Assembly: GCA_016744575.1 (NCBI GenBank)
Contig: JADGEC010000012.1
Span: 5,217-47,143 of the forward strand
Origin: Sulfurimonadaceae bacterium
Lineage (GTDB): Bacteria > Campylobacterota > Campylobacteria > Campylobacterales > Sulfurimonadaceae
Length of the DNA: 41,927 bases
Reading direction: 5' to 3'
Positions 17,023 through 24,985 of the stretch are shown piece by piece. A program made the position numbers and the translations under genes. Within the stretch, counting starts at the first letter, position 1. The number at the start of each line of letters is the position of its first letter. The notes beneath the pieces are model-generated. The model searched no databases, had not been told where the DNA came from, and saw only the letters and a program-made list of their open reading frames with translations.

Positions 17023-18573
17023 TTAATCCTCGTCCGTATCACCATCCATCTGCTTGACATCCACTTTTTTCGCAGACTTACTGGTAAAGTCTACTTCCAC
17101 ATCCCCTCTCTTTGGTCCTTCTATTGATGTACTCTCTGAGATAAGGTGGACATCACTCTGAGGATAAGGGATAGAGATACCCTCTGCATCAAAGCGCTCT
17201 TTGACACTTCGGGTCACTTCCCAATAGACTGTCCAGTAATCAGCTGTCTTTACCCATGGACGACAGATGAAGTTGACAGATGAATCTGCTAGTTCATGGA
17301 CTTTGATCGTCGGTTCAGGGGCTTGTAGCACCAGTGGATGCTCTCCAAGTACCTGTTCCATGACGTCTTGAGCCTGCGCTATATCATCATCATAGCCAAT
17401 ACCAAAGGTCAGATCCACACGTCGTTCATCACTATGGGTCACATTGGTGATGATATTGCCCCAGATGGAGTTGTTAGGGACGATCATCAGTCTATTGTCT
17501 GCTGTCATGATACTCGTCGACACTAGTGTCATCGACTGGACAGTCCCCATGATACCAGCGACATCTACGACATCGCCGATATCATAAGGACGGTAGAGCA
17601 TGATCATCAATCCGCTGGCAAAATTACTAAGAGTACCTTGCAAGGCAAATGCGACAACGAAACCTGCAGCACCGACCATAGCCATGATAGGTCCCACATT
17701 GACCTCGAGTGCTGCTAGTGCGACCAGAAGACCAATAAGCATCACCACTTTATGGATGATATTGGCGATGAAATCGTTTAACAGGTGTGAGTTACTTGGA
17801 GAGAGGGCAAGTGCTCTTTTGGCCCCTTTGCTTAAAAGCTTACTGACAAACATGGCAACTAAGATTATAACGATGAACTTGGCTATGTTAATAAGCCATT
17901 GAAGACCACCGTCTTCAGACATCACCCATGCAAAGAGACTTTTCCATGCAGTCTTTGCGTCGGTCACTTCTAAAGTGATGCCGCCTACTGTGTCGATATA
18001 GCGACGGTAAGGGAGTACCTCAGCCAGCTCTTTACCGTTCTCATCACTACCTATCTTCTCATTGATGTTTTTCAAGACTGTATCAAGACGATCGACACTT
18101 GCCTCTCTTGCTGCACGCTCTTTTAGCAGCGCTTCGAGAAGTGCTGCTTTTTCTTTTTCCACTTGTCCCATCTTCTGCTGGACTTCTTCTCTCTCTGCTG
18201 ATGCTGTCTGATTCGTATCGAGTGATCTCAAGGCATCTATCTCGGTATTCTTCTCTTCTACAGCGAGCTTGATCTCATAGACTTTTTTAGCGTCTTCTTT
18301 GAGAAGCTCCAACCAGCCGTCAGCCTCTACAAAAAGTTCATCACTGGTCATATGTCTGACCATCAGATGCAGCTTCTCCGGTGATACAGAAGGATCCTCA
18401 GTACTGATCGCAGAGGAGGTCTCTGAAGTCGATTCGGCGGCGACCAGAGGTAAGGTGAAGATAAATATCAGGCTAAACTGTAGAAGAAGAGAGGAAAAGA
18501 TCATCTGTCTTGTACTTTTAGTACTGACTTTCTCTGTGTTTGAAAGAGTTCGTCCATCTTTGTGAAAATACAT
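17023..18573 (-). CDS. MscS-family mechanosensitive ion channel
   Basis: Inner-membrane channel of the small-conductance family, expected to release solutes on osmotic down-shock. I chose the ATG at 18573 (516 residues) because AAAGAG lies about eight bases upstream. An in-frame GTG at 18606 would give 527 residues but has no ribosome site. A hydrophobic export segment near residues 24-45 leads to a periplasmic region with a charged coiled coil. Three membrane helices follow. The last is the pore helix with the G-A-A-G-F and A-L-Q-G-T-L pattern. The beta domain then shows I-G-D-V-V-D-V and T-A-D-N-R-L-M-I-V-P-N-N. The long periplasmic N-terminus makes it larger than E. coli MscS. It appears to be a single-gene unit; the structured repeat element lies upstream. 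Confidence 0.92.
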   Translation of the reverse strand: MYFHKDGRTLSNTEKVSTKSTRQMIFSSLLLQFSLIFIFTLPLVAAESTSETSSAISTEDPSVSPEKLHLMVRHMTSDELFVEADGWLELLKEDAKKVYEIKLAVEEKNTEIDALRSLDTNQTASAEREEVQQKMGQVEKEKAALLEALLKERAAREASVDRLDTVLKNINEKIGSDENGKELAEVLPYRRYIDTVGGITLEVTDAKTAWKSLFAWVMSEDGGLQWLINIAKFIVIILVAMFVSKLLSKGAKRALALSPSNSHLLNDFIANIIHKVVMLIGLLVALAALEVNVGPIMAMVGAAGFVVAFALQGTLSNFASGLMIMLYRPYDIGDVVDVAGIMGTVQSMTLVSTSIMTADNRLMIVPNNSIWGNIITNVTHSDERRVDLTFGIGYDDDIAQAQDVMEQVLGEHPLVLQAPEPTIKVHELADSSVNFICRPWVKTADYWTVYWEVTRSVKERFDAEGISIPYPQSDVHLISESTSIEGPKRGDVEVDFTSKSAKKVDVKQMDGDTDED

Positions 18574-18673
18574 ATAATGCTCTTTTGTCAGGGAGTTTCT
18601 CGACACTTATGGAAGAAAAAGTATCAAGGGATAGTTCTTGTGAATGATAACATATAAAATAGCAGTCTACGAC

Positions 18674-18994
18674 TAGCGGTCATGAAATACCAACCTCCGC
18701 TAAGGGGTACTTCTTTAAATAAGAGAGAAGCTATGAGCTACAAGGCAGGTCTTTGCACCCCAGGAGCACTTTGTCGCTTCGCTTGGGCGCAGACTAACTG
18801 GTTAATCCAAAATGATCTAACGAAGTAGATGATGGCTTATCTCTTACCCGAAGGGCGAACATAGTGTGTCATATTGCTTCGTTAGAGATCCTTGAAGCTA
18901 CCAGTAGCTCCTGCGGACTTCTGCCTTGCACTCTAACACACTATGCTCGTTTAAAGCAGCACTCCTTATCGGGGGTTGGTATAAGCTACCGCTA
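18674..18994. repeat. Structured non-coding element with imperfect inverted-repeat ends (MITE-like)
   Basis: About 321 bp. The left arm (18674-18725) and the reverse complement of the right arm (18994-18946) share TAGCGGT, TACCAACC, an 8/10 match around CCGNTAAGG, and CTTTAAA after short mismatched stretches. Inside are nested perfect pairs: TCTAACGAAG/CTTCGTTAGA (18816-18825, 18877-18886), CATAGTGTGT/ACACACTATG (18860-18869, 18936-18945), GTTAGAG/CTCTAAC (18881-18887, 18931-18937), and a tight hairpin AGCTAC/GTAGCT (18896-18909). There is no coding potential and no clear target-site duplication. It could be a transposase-less mobile element, a dispersed genomic repeat or a structured RNA. 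A search for other copies in the genome would decide. Confidence 0.6.
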
Positions 18995-19978
18995 TTTTCT
19001 AAACCGTATCATCTTGAAGCGCTCACCAAGCATATCGGGCATAATAAGCATCTTCGCTTTCTCAAGTTCTTGTTTGTAGATCTTCTCTTCGACGTTTTTC
19101 TGTAACATCTCCAGCAGGTCCAAAAGACCCATATTTATGAGGGCTGTCATCTGCGCTTTTAGTTCGATGAACTTGATGCCAGTCTCTTCAAAAGCATCCT
19201 TGACATGCGCAAAGGTGACATCATAGGTGATATCTGACTTTCCAAAAGCTTCACGGCGGCCCAGCTTCTCATCAAAGAGCGGCAGGACTTCATGTTCTTG
19301 ATAGACACGGATCGAAAAATCAGGCCGGGCTTGCATCTCACCATAATCAAAACTCATAAACTCAAATCTCTCCGCAGCTTTTGCCATCTCAGCAGCAAAA
19401 GCCTCATAACCTACCGCGATCTCACCCCGGTCCTTATGATATTTCTCAGCTTTGCCACTCACCCAGATATCATCGACATCAAACTCGATCTTATCACCCT
19501 CCATCCGTGCTGTCTTACCTTTGTAGAACAGTTCACATGGAAAAGCATCAAAGATCTCATTGGCGATAAAAAAGGCGTTTGGAACATCCATCTCAGCAAG
19601 TGAATGGTAGTGAATGATCTTGACAGCATCACCAAATGAGTCAAAGAGGTAAGCACGCTGCTGCTCCTGAAGCGCATCAAAGCGTTCGACGATGGAGAAC
19701 TGCAAGGTCTGCAGCAGCTCTGGACGAAGTGTATAGATGAACTCTATCATATCTGCCAGGAAATAGCCGTGATGGGCTCCTATCTCGCAGATGACACTCT
19801 CTTTAGTCAAAAAACCCTCATCTATTAGCGAGATGATATGTTTTCCTACCGTACCACCAAAGAACTTTGATGTACTGACCGCTGTATAGAAGTCACCGGT
19901 TTTCCCGATAGCCTTATAAGTACTATAGTAACCGTCGTCCCCATAGAGCCAGTCACCCATATAGTCACTAAACGTCAT
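18992..19978 (-). CDS. MidA/NDUFAF7-like SAM-dependent methyltransferase (DUF185)
   Basis: 328 residues. The SAM-binding motif is C-E65-I-G67-A-H-H-G71, and the family's later N-E-I-F-D-A-F-P-C-E-L-F segment is at about 139-150. The eukaryotic relative NDUFAF7 methylates an arginine of a complex I subunit; bacterial targets are not known to me, so the substrate is left open. It is the last gene of a long minus-strand operon, and its start overlaps the end of the TolC-like gene by 11 bp. Its TAG stop is formed by the first bases of the inverted-repeat element, so the natural C-terminus may have been changed by insertion. The protein ends M-I-R-F-R-K. Confidence 0.85.
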   Translation of the reverse strand: MTFSDYMGDWLYGDDGYYSTYKAIGKTGDFYTAVSTSKFFGGTVGKHIISLIDEGFLTKESVICEIGAHHGYFLADMIEFIYTLRPELLQTLQFSIVERFDALQEQQRAYLFDSFGDAVKIIHYHSLAEMDVPNAFFIANEIFDAFPCELFYKGKTARMEGDKIEFDVDDIWVSGKAEKYHKDRGEIAVGYEAFAAEMAKAAERFEFMSFDYGEMQARPDFSIRVYQEHEVLPLFDEKLGRREAFGKSDITYDVTFAHVKDAFEETGIKFIELKAQMTALINMGLLDLLEMLQKNVEEKIYKQELEKAKMLIMPDMLGERFKMIRFRK

Positions 19979-21266
19979 CAGTCAACTTCTCATAAAGACC
20001 CAGCAGTTCAAGCTGTTTGTCGAGCTCATAGATCTTTTTGTTTATCACTTCGATCTTCTCCGAGTTTTTCAATGTCGCTACATCATAACTGGTCTTGTAA
20101 CCTGCCGCATAGAGCTCTTGGGTCTCTGCCAGCAGTGTCGCATATAAGTCACGGTTCTCCTGCGACAAGGTCATCTTCTTGTCAAAGTTAGTAAGGTTTT
20201 GCATCACCTGATCATACAATGACTTGAGTTCACGCTTTTTATCATCTATCTGTACCAGTGACTTGAGATGACTGATACGGGCCGCCTCATAATCATTAAT
20301 ACTGTTGATGTCCAGTGGCATCGAGACATTCAGCCCGTAACGATAGTAATCAGTCTCTGGTGACGAGGCGTTCTGCGGTGCCCCATTGATAAAGAAGACG
20401 GACTCGTTCTTCTGCCAATTATAACTTGCCTGAAGGCTTACCTTTGGAAGATATTTTGCCAAGGTAGTATGTTTATTGTAAAGATCTCGCTCACTCTGAC
20501 TAGTGATAAGGTCTATGTCTATATTGTTCTCAAGGAACTGCTGCTCATCCAAAAAGCTCAGATGCGGTATCTTCGCCTCGTTATGATCGAGATCACTGAT
20601 ACTCTCAAACTTAGAGACAAGGCGCTCTCTGTTCGTCTCAAGGTCATACAGAGCCTGCGTGACAACGTTCTTCTCTATAATAGCATTGTTCAAAAAGCCA
20701 GAATCAAGCTGTCCGTTAAGGTACTGCTCACGCTTCTGTTCAAGGTTTATCTCTGAGTTGTCGATCTGCAACTGCTGCCTTTGTATCGTCAGCGTGGACT
20801 GTTTGATCTGCATCAGCAGTTCGACAGCCTGTTTGATCAACATCCGTTTTTGCTGGTCGATGGAGTAGTTGGAGAACTCACGTGATGCATTGGCGTACTT
20901 GACACCAAAAAAGATCCCGCCGCTTTGAAAGATAGGTTGATCGATCGTGATAGCAGCGTTTTGACCCTGCGTCTCGGGTGCGCCGAGTTCATTGAACATA
21001 TCCTGTCTGCTCAACGTATAGTTCAGGCGTATAGGTTGTATCCAGAGGTCACGTAGTTTCGCGCTATCTTCTTCGACTTTTAGATAGTCATACGTAAATT
21101 CCTGACGTTTAAGCCCGGAAAGATAACTCTCTAGTGACTCCCCTACTTCTGTTTTACTCTGCGACCGTGCCTCAGTAGAGAGTACATCTGGCTCCTTCGC
21201 ATCAAGCGAGACGAGTAGAAGACTAGAGAGAAGCGACAGCTTGAGCGAGGCGTTCAAAACCTTCAT
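19968..21266 (-). CDS. TolC-family outer membrane efflux protein
   Basis: Outer-membrane channel-tunnel protein, 432 residues from the chosen ATG at 21266. That start has AAAGG nine bases upstream, whereas an in-frame ATG at 21275 directly abuts the same motif. A signal peptide (about 1-23, ending L-D-A-K) is followed by two long helical, coiled-coil halves with the repeat pattern of the OEP family (for example around 90-200 and 310-425). It probably pairs with the RND pump and periplasmic adaptor encoded upstream in the same operon, although an aminotransferase and a molybdoenzyme lie between. The start lies 44 bp inside the aminotransferase gene, a long overlap that suggests coupling. Confidence 0.88.
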   Translation of the reverse strand: MKVLNASLKLSLLSSLLLVSLDAKEPDVLSTEARSQSKTEVGESLESYLSGLKRQEFTYDYLKVEEDSAKLRDLWIQPIRLNYTLSRQDMFNELGAPETQGQNAAITIDQPIFQSGGIFFGVKYANASREFSNYSIDQQKRMLIKQAVELLMQIKQSTLTIQRQQLQIDNSEINLEQKREQYLNGQLDSGFLNNAIIEKNVVTQALYDLETNRERLVSKFESISDLDHNEAKIPHLSFLDEQQFLENNIDIDLITSQSERDLYNKHTTLAKYLPKVSLQASYNWQKNESVFFINGAPQNASSPETDYYRYGLNVSMPLDINSINDYEAARISHLKSLVQIDDKKRELKSLYDQVMQNLTNFDKKMTLSQENRDLYATLLAETQELYAAGYKTSYDVATLKNSEKIEVINKKIYELDKQLELLGLYEKLTDDV

Positions 21267-22401
21267 CGATCTCATCCTTTGTGATAGTAAGTGGCGGTAG
21301 AAAACGCAGGGTATTTCTTCCCGCTTTTAGTACCAGTACACCCTCTTTATGGGCATTGTCTATTATCGCACTCAGTGTCTCAGCGTTCTTGACACGCAGC
21401 CCGCGCATCATACCAAAACCCACGCTTCCGGTAAAGAGGAAGCGGCGTGGCTCATAGAAGCCTTGAAGCGCTTGTTCAAAATAGATGAACATCTCATCAA
21501 GTCTACCACTCTCCTTAAAGCTCTCTAACTCATCAAGCACTGCGTTCGCTGCAGCCGTAGAGAGATAATTACCCCCAAATGTCGATCCATGATCACCTGC
21601 GCCCAATACCTCTTTTTTAGATGTCATCACGACGCCGATAGGCACACCACCGCCAAGTCCTTTAGCCAGTGTGATGATATCAGGTTCGATCTCATACAGG
21701 TTCGATGCCAGGAACTCGCCGGTACGGTAGACACCGGTCTGGACCTCATCGACGATGAGCAGGACATCTCTTTTTTTAAGCATGCTCGAGAGCGCCTTGA
21801 CCTTTTCACGCTCTAGTGGCTGTACTCCGCCTTCACCCTGGACAAGCTCTATCATCACCGCAACAGTATGATCATCAATAAGGCCCTCTATCTCATCCAT
21901 ATCCTTAGCATAGACAAAACCATCCGGGAACGGGCCGAAATAGTTATGCATCGACTCCTGTCCTGTCGCTTTGACCGTGGTGATGGTACGGCCATGGAAG
22001 GAGTGCTCCAGGGTGATGATCTTGTAACGTTTCGGTGTACCGTCTACTTCACCATACTTGCGGGCTATCTTGATAGCACCTTCGTTGGCTTCGGCTCCAC
22101 TGTTTCCAAAGAAGCACTTCATATCATAGCCGCTCTGCTTAACGATGCGACGAGCACACTCTGCTTGTGGCTCTATCAGATAGAGATTTGAACTATGCGT
22201 TATCTTACTGACCTGATCACAAATAGCCTTACTGACATTGGCATTACCATGTCCGACACTCACTACCCCGATGCCGGAGGTAAAGTCTATATAGCTTTTC
22301 TCTTTATCGTCTTTTAACGTAGCACTGCTGCCGGAGACAAAACTTATATCTCTACGGGCATAAGTCGGAAGGACATACTGCTGATCTAATGCTTTTAACA
22401 T
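21223..22401 (-). CDS. argD: Acetylornithine/succinyldiaminopimelate-type aminotransferase (ArgD family)
   Basis: PLP-dependent class III aminotransferase, 392 residues, the normal family length. The PLP lysine is K247 in T-L-A-K-G-L-G-G-G. D218 in V-D-E-V-Q-T-G should contact the PLP nitrogen. The phosphate-binding segment G99-N-S-G-A-E-A-N-E is present. The likely reaction is N-acetylornithine plus 2-oxoglutarate in arginine synthesis, possibly also the lysine-pathway reaction. Ornithine or other omega-aminotransferases of this class look alike, so the exact substrate is inferred. It sits between a molybdopterin oxidoreductase (7 bp overlap) and a TolC-like gene (44 bp overlap). No other arginine gene is in the window. 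Confidence 0.87.
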   Translation of the reverse strand: MLKALDQQYVLPTYARRDISFVSGSSATLKDDKEKSYIDFTSGIGVVSVGHGNANVSKAICDQVSKITHSSNLYLIEPQAECARRIVKQSGYDMKCFFGNSGAEANEGAIKIARKYGEVDGTPKRYKIITLEHSFHGRTITTVKATGQESMHNYFGPFPDGFVYAKDMDEIEGLIDDHTVAVMIELVQGEGGVQPLEREKVKALSSMLKKRDVLLIVDEVQTGVYRTGEFLASNLYEIEPDIITLAKGLGGGVPIGVVMTSKKEVLGAGDHGSTFGGNYLSTAAANAVLDELESFKESGRLDEMFIYFEQALQGFYEPRRFLFTGSVGFGMMRGLRVKNAETLSAIIDNAHKEGVLVLKAGRNTLRFLPPLTITKDEIDEGFERLAQAVASL

Positions 22402-24134
22402 ATTTCTACCTTTACTTTATTATCCTGATAAATGGCGTTCTCACCCTCGTAACTCAGTTTTGCAGGTGTCAAATAGTTGACTCCCGGTGTTCCCGAATAG
22501 ATAAGCAGACAGTCCTGACGCACTCTGACATCATGTCTTGCGGTCAGTTCCACGCTACCAGTATCTGAGATGATACGAAGCTGCTGACTATCGAGAAAGC
22601 CTGTCTGAGGGTGCACATGGACATAAGGCTCATTTGTGAACTGTGAGTTAAGACTTTTGGGACTCTTAGCCGTGACAAGGAACATATCGTTTTCCATGTC
22701 TGCATCAAGGTCGATCTCTTCAAGAAAAAGGAACTGATCATCATCAGTCTCAAAACCTTCCGCATAGGGGATCGGGTCACGTCCTTGTACTTTGACGATC
22801 CCATCTCTTTGCTCTCCAAAGGAAGCGAAATGCTCCAGGTAGAACGCCTCATCTTTGAGCTCGATGGAAAGATCACGGCATAGTCTTGCTGAGAGCTCAT
22901 ACTCACTAATACCGCCAACAGCTTCCATCATCTTCGGCATCTTAGCCAGTGCATCATGTCCATAAGAAGTACGTATATCACTCTTCTCCAGAAATGTCTT
23001 CGCCGGTATGACCAGATCCGCACGCTGTGAGGTCTCGTTCTCATACAGACCGAAATAGACGACCTCATCAACAGACTTCAACCGCTCTATGACACGCCCG
23101 GTATCTGGCAGTTGGTTCAGAGGATTGGCCCCCTGGATAAAGACCAGTTCATATGCGGAAAAATCTACCGTAGCCTTGGGCAGACGTTTTGCCTTAACAT
23201 CAAACGGTGTCTCTATGCCCTCTAAGGAGCTGCCCAGAAAACTCACACCACAGCCCTTTTTTCCATGAAGCCCAAGAAGGACTCCAACTGCATCGATAGC
23301 ACGGATGACATCGGCACCGTTACGATACTTCTGCACGCCTACACCTGCGAGGATGACGACCCTTTTACCGCGGATGATCTCCAGTACATTACCAATATCA
23401 CCAAGAGTGAGGTCTATCTCTTCAAGTGCCGCTTTGATCCGTATGGTCTGCGTCAGCTCATAAAAATCCTCATACTCTTCGGCAAACTCTTCCAGGAACT
23501 CTGTATCTTCAAGCCCTTCGATCATGATAAAACGCGAGAGCATCATCGCCAGCTGCAGGTCACCATGCGGTCTTATCTGTAAAAAGAGATCAGCCTGCTC
23601 TGCCATCCTGGTCCGAACTGGGTCGATGACAATGATCTGCTTATCTTTTAAGAACGGAAGGATGTGCGAATTGGTCACATGCGGGTTACGTCCCCAGACG
23701 ATGACCACTTCTGCTTTATCGATCTGCTCCGGTGAGAGTGCATAGTTCTTTCCACGTCCTTCTATAAGACCAGCTTCCCCCGCCCCATCACAGAGTGAAC
23801 CCTTTGTAAGTGTCGCACCATAACTGGCAAAGAAATGATCACTTACCTGCTGCATCATCCCAAAGTTTCCGCTTCCTCGATAGTGCAAGACGTTAGAGGG
23901 AGTACAGGCACGTAACTTCTTAGACAAGATATCTACTGCCTCATCCATCGTGATCGCCTCTCCTTTGTAACGAGGTTCCATGATACGCGGATGCTTATCA
24001 TAATGGTTTAGATGCGGACAGAGATAACCACCGGTGTAAGGGTGTTCTTTATTTCCACGAAGCTTTCCCTTCTCATCGACTACGATGCTACAGGCATCAT
24101 AACAGTCCAGTGGGCAAGCCGTCTCTCTACTCAT
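22395..24134 (-). CDS. Molybdopterin-dependent oxidoreductase (DMSO reductase superfamily)
   Basis: 579 residues. An N-terminal [4Fe-4S] motif is formed by C7, C11, C15 and C39. The molybdopterin domains follow, with segments such as V-V-I-V-W-G-R-N-P and V-I-D-P-V-R-T-R. C115 in K-G-S-L-C-D-G-A-G-E is a candidate Mo ligand. A C-terminal dinucleotide-binding beta-barrel domain starts around residue 470. It has no Tat signal, so it should be cytoplasmic. No partner FeS or membrane subunit is adjacent, which makes the electron partner and substrate unknown. It is wedged between the efflux adaptor gene (8 bp overlap) and the aminotransferase gene (7 bp overlap). It is shorter than nitrate reductases or formate dehydrogenases. 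Confidence 0.88.
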   Translation of the reverse strand: MSRETACPLDCYDACSIVVDEKGKLRGNKEHPYTGGYLCPHLNHYDKHPRIMEPRYKGEAITMDEAVDILSKKLRACTPSNVLHYRGSGNFGMMQQVSDHFFASYGATLTKGSLCDGAGEAGLIEGRGKNYALSPEQIDKAEVVIVWGRNPHVTNSHILPFLKDKQIIVIDPVRTRMAEQADLFLQIRPHGDLQLAMMLSRFIMIEGLEDTEFLEEFAEEYEDFYELTQTIRIKAALEEIDLTLGDIGNVLEIIRGKRVVILAGVGVQKYRNGADVIRAIDAVGVLLGLHGKKGCGVSFLGSSLEGIETPFDVKAKRLPKATVDFSAYELVFIQGANPLNQLPDTGRVIERLKSVDEVVYFGLYENETSQRADLVIPAKTFLEKSDIRTSYGHDALAKMPKMMEAVGGISEYELSARLCRDLSIELKDEAFYLEHFASFGEQRDGIVKVQGRDPIPYAEGFETDDDQFLFLEEIDLDADMENDMFLVTAKSPKSLNSQFTNEPYVHVHPQTGFLDSQQLRIISDTGSVELTARHDVRVRQDCLLIYSGTPGVNYLTPAKLSYEGENAIYQDNKVKVEIC

Positions 24135-24957
24135 CTTTAAGCTCTACTTTCAAGAGTCTTGAGAACTGTTTGGGTGCATCGATGACGATCTCGGCCCGAT
24201 AACTCGACATATGTGTCGCATCGGCAATATTCCAGAGTCTGTCGATCTTATAGCTGCTCTTCTCACCATTTAGGTAGATGACCTTCTTCTTTGCACTGCC
24301 CATGTCTGCAGCGTTAAGATAGATAGTCAGTTTTGCCCGCTTGATATCGGCTACCTCGGCTAATGGTGTGGAAGGATTCACGACCTGTCCCTCTTTGACC
24401 ATGAGATGGTACAGTACGAAACCCGGTGCACTTAGATGCTTATCTTTGATGCTTCGTTTGAGCTGGGCCTGACGAAGTTCAAGGTCATTGATCTGTAGTC
24501 TCAGGTTTTCCATCTCTTTTTGTGTAGTGACATACTGGTTTCTAGTCGCTACAAGATCATAGAACTCCCGGTCTTTCTCAACAGTGGATTTGATCTTCAG
24601 ATCTTTCACACGGTCGTAGTTAAGCTCTTTTTTCTCCAGCATCTGCGCATAGTTCTCTACGATCTCTTCACTCAGCTTCAAGGTGTTTTGAAGCAGTTCG
24701 ATCTTCGCATCACTCTGCTTCAGCTCCACACCATCAAGTTCATCATCTATTTCGATATAACTCTTTTTTCCAAGCTGGTGCCCTTCACTCTCTTCATCGA
24801 CATACGTGACCAGACCAGAGACATTCGAAGCTATGGTACGTATCTCATAAGGTTCTACCTTGGCATAGTACTCTTTTGCCATCAGAGAGAAGAGTGGCAG
24901 AAGAAGTAGTATCATCATCTTGTTCACATTAGACCTCTTGGTATTGTTTTTGTGCAT
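24127..24957 (-). CDS. Periplasmic adaptor (membrane fusion) protein of RND efflux system
   Basis: 276 residues. A hydrophobic export segment is at about 14-27, and AGGA eight bases before the ATG supports the chosen start. The protein has half-lipoyl segments (about 40-75 and 175-200; S-A-P-G-F-V near 177), a long helical hairpin (about 78-172), and a beta-barrel region near 205-270. It is shorter than most HlyD/AcrA-type adaptors, and the C-terminal membrane-proximal domain seems reduced. It should link the RND pump encoded 28 bp upstream to the TolC-like channel downstream. It is the only adaptor in the cluster although there are two RND genes, so it may serve both. Confidence 0.82.
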   Translation of the reverse strand: MHKNNTKRSNVNKMMILLLLPLFSLMAKEYYAKVEPYEIRTIASNVSGLVTYVDEESEGHQLGKKSYIEIDDELDGVELKQSDAKIELLQNTLKLSEEIVENYAQMLEKKELNYDRVKDLKIKSTVEKDREFYDLVATRNQYVTTQKEMENLRLQINDLELRQAQLKRSIKDKHLSAPGFVLYHLMVKEGQVVNPSTPLAEVADIKRAKLTIYLNAADMGSAKKKVIYLNGEKSSYKIDRLWNIADATHMSSYRAEIVIDAPKQFSRLLKVELKDE

Positions 24958-24985
24958 TTTACTATCCTGTCACTTTAGTGTAGCT

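Noticed and set aside
18864-19079. 71-codon plus-strand ORF over the repeat element and the methyltransferase end
   Set aside because: It lies antisense to a real gene, has no ribosome site, and its sequence is dictated by the palindromic element.
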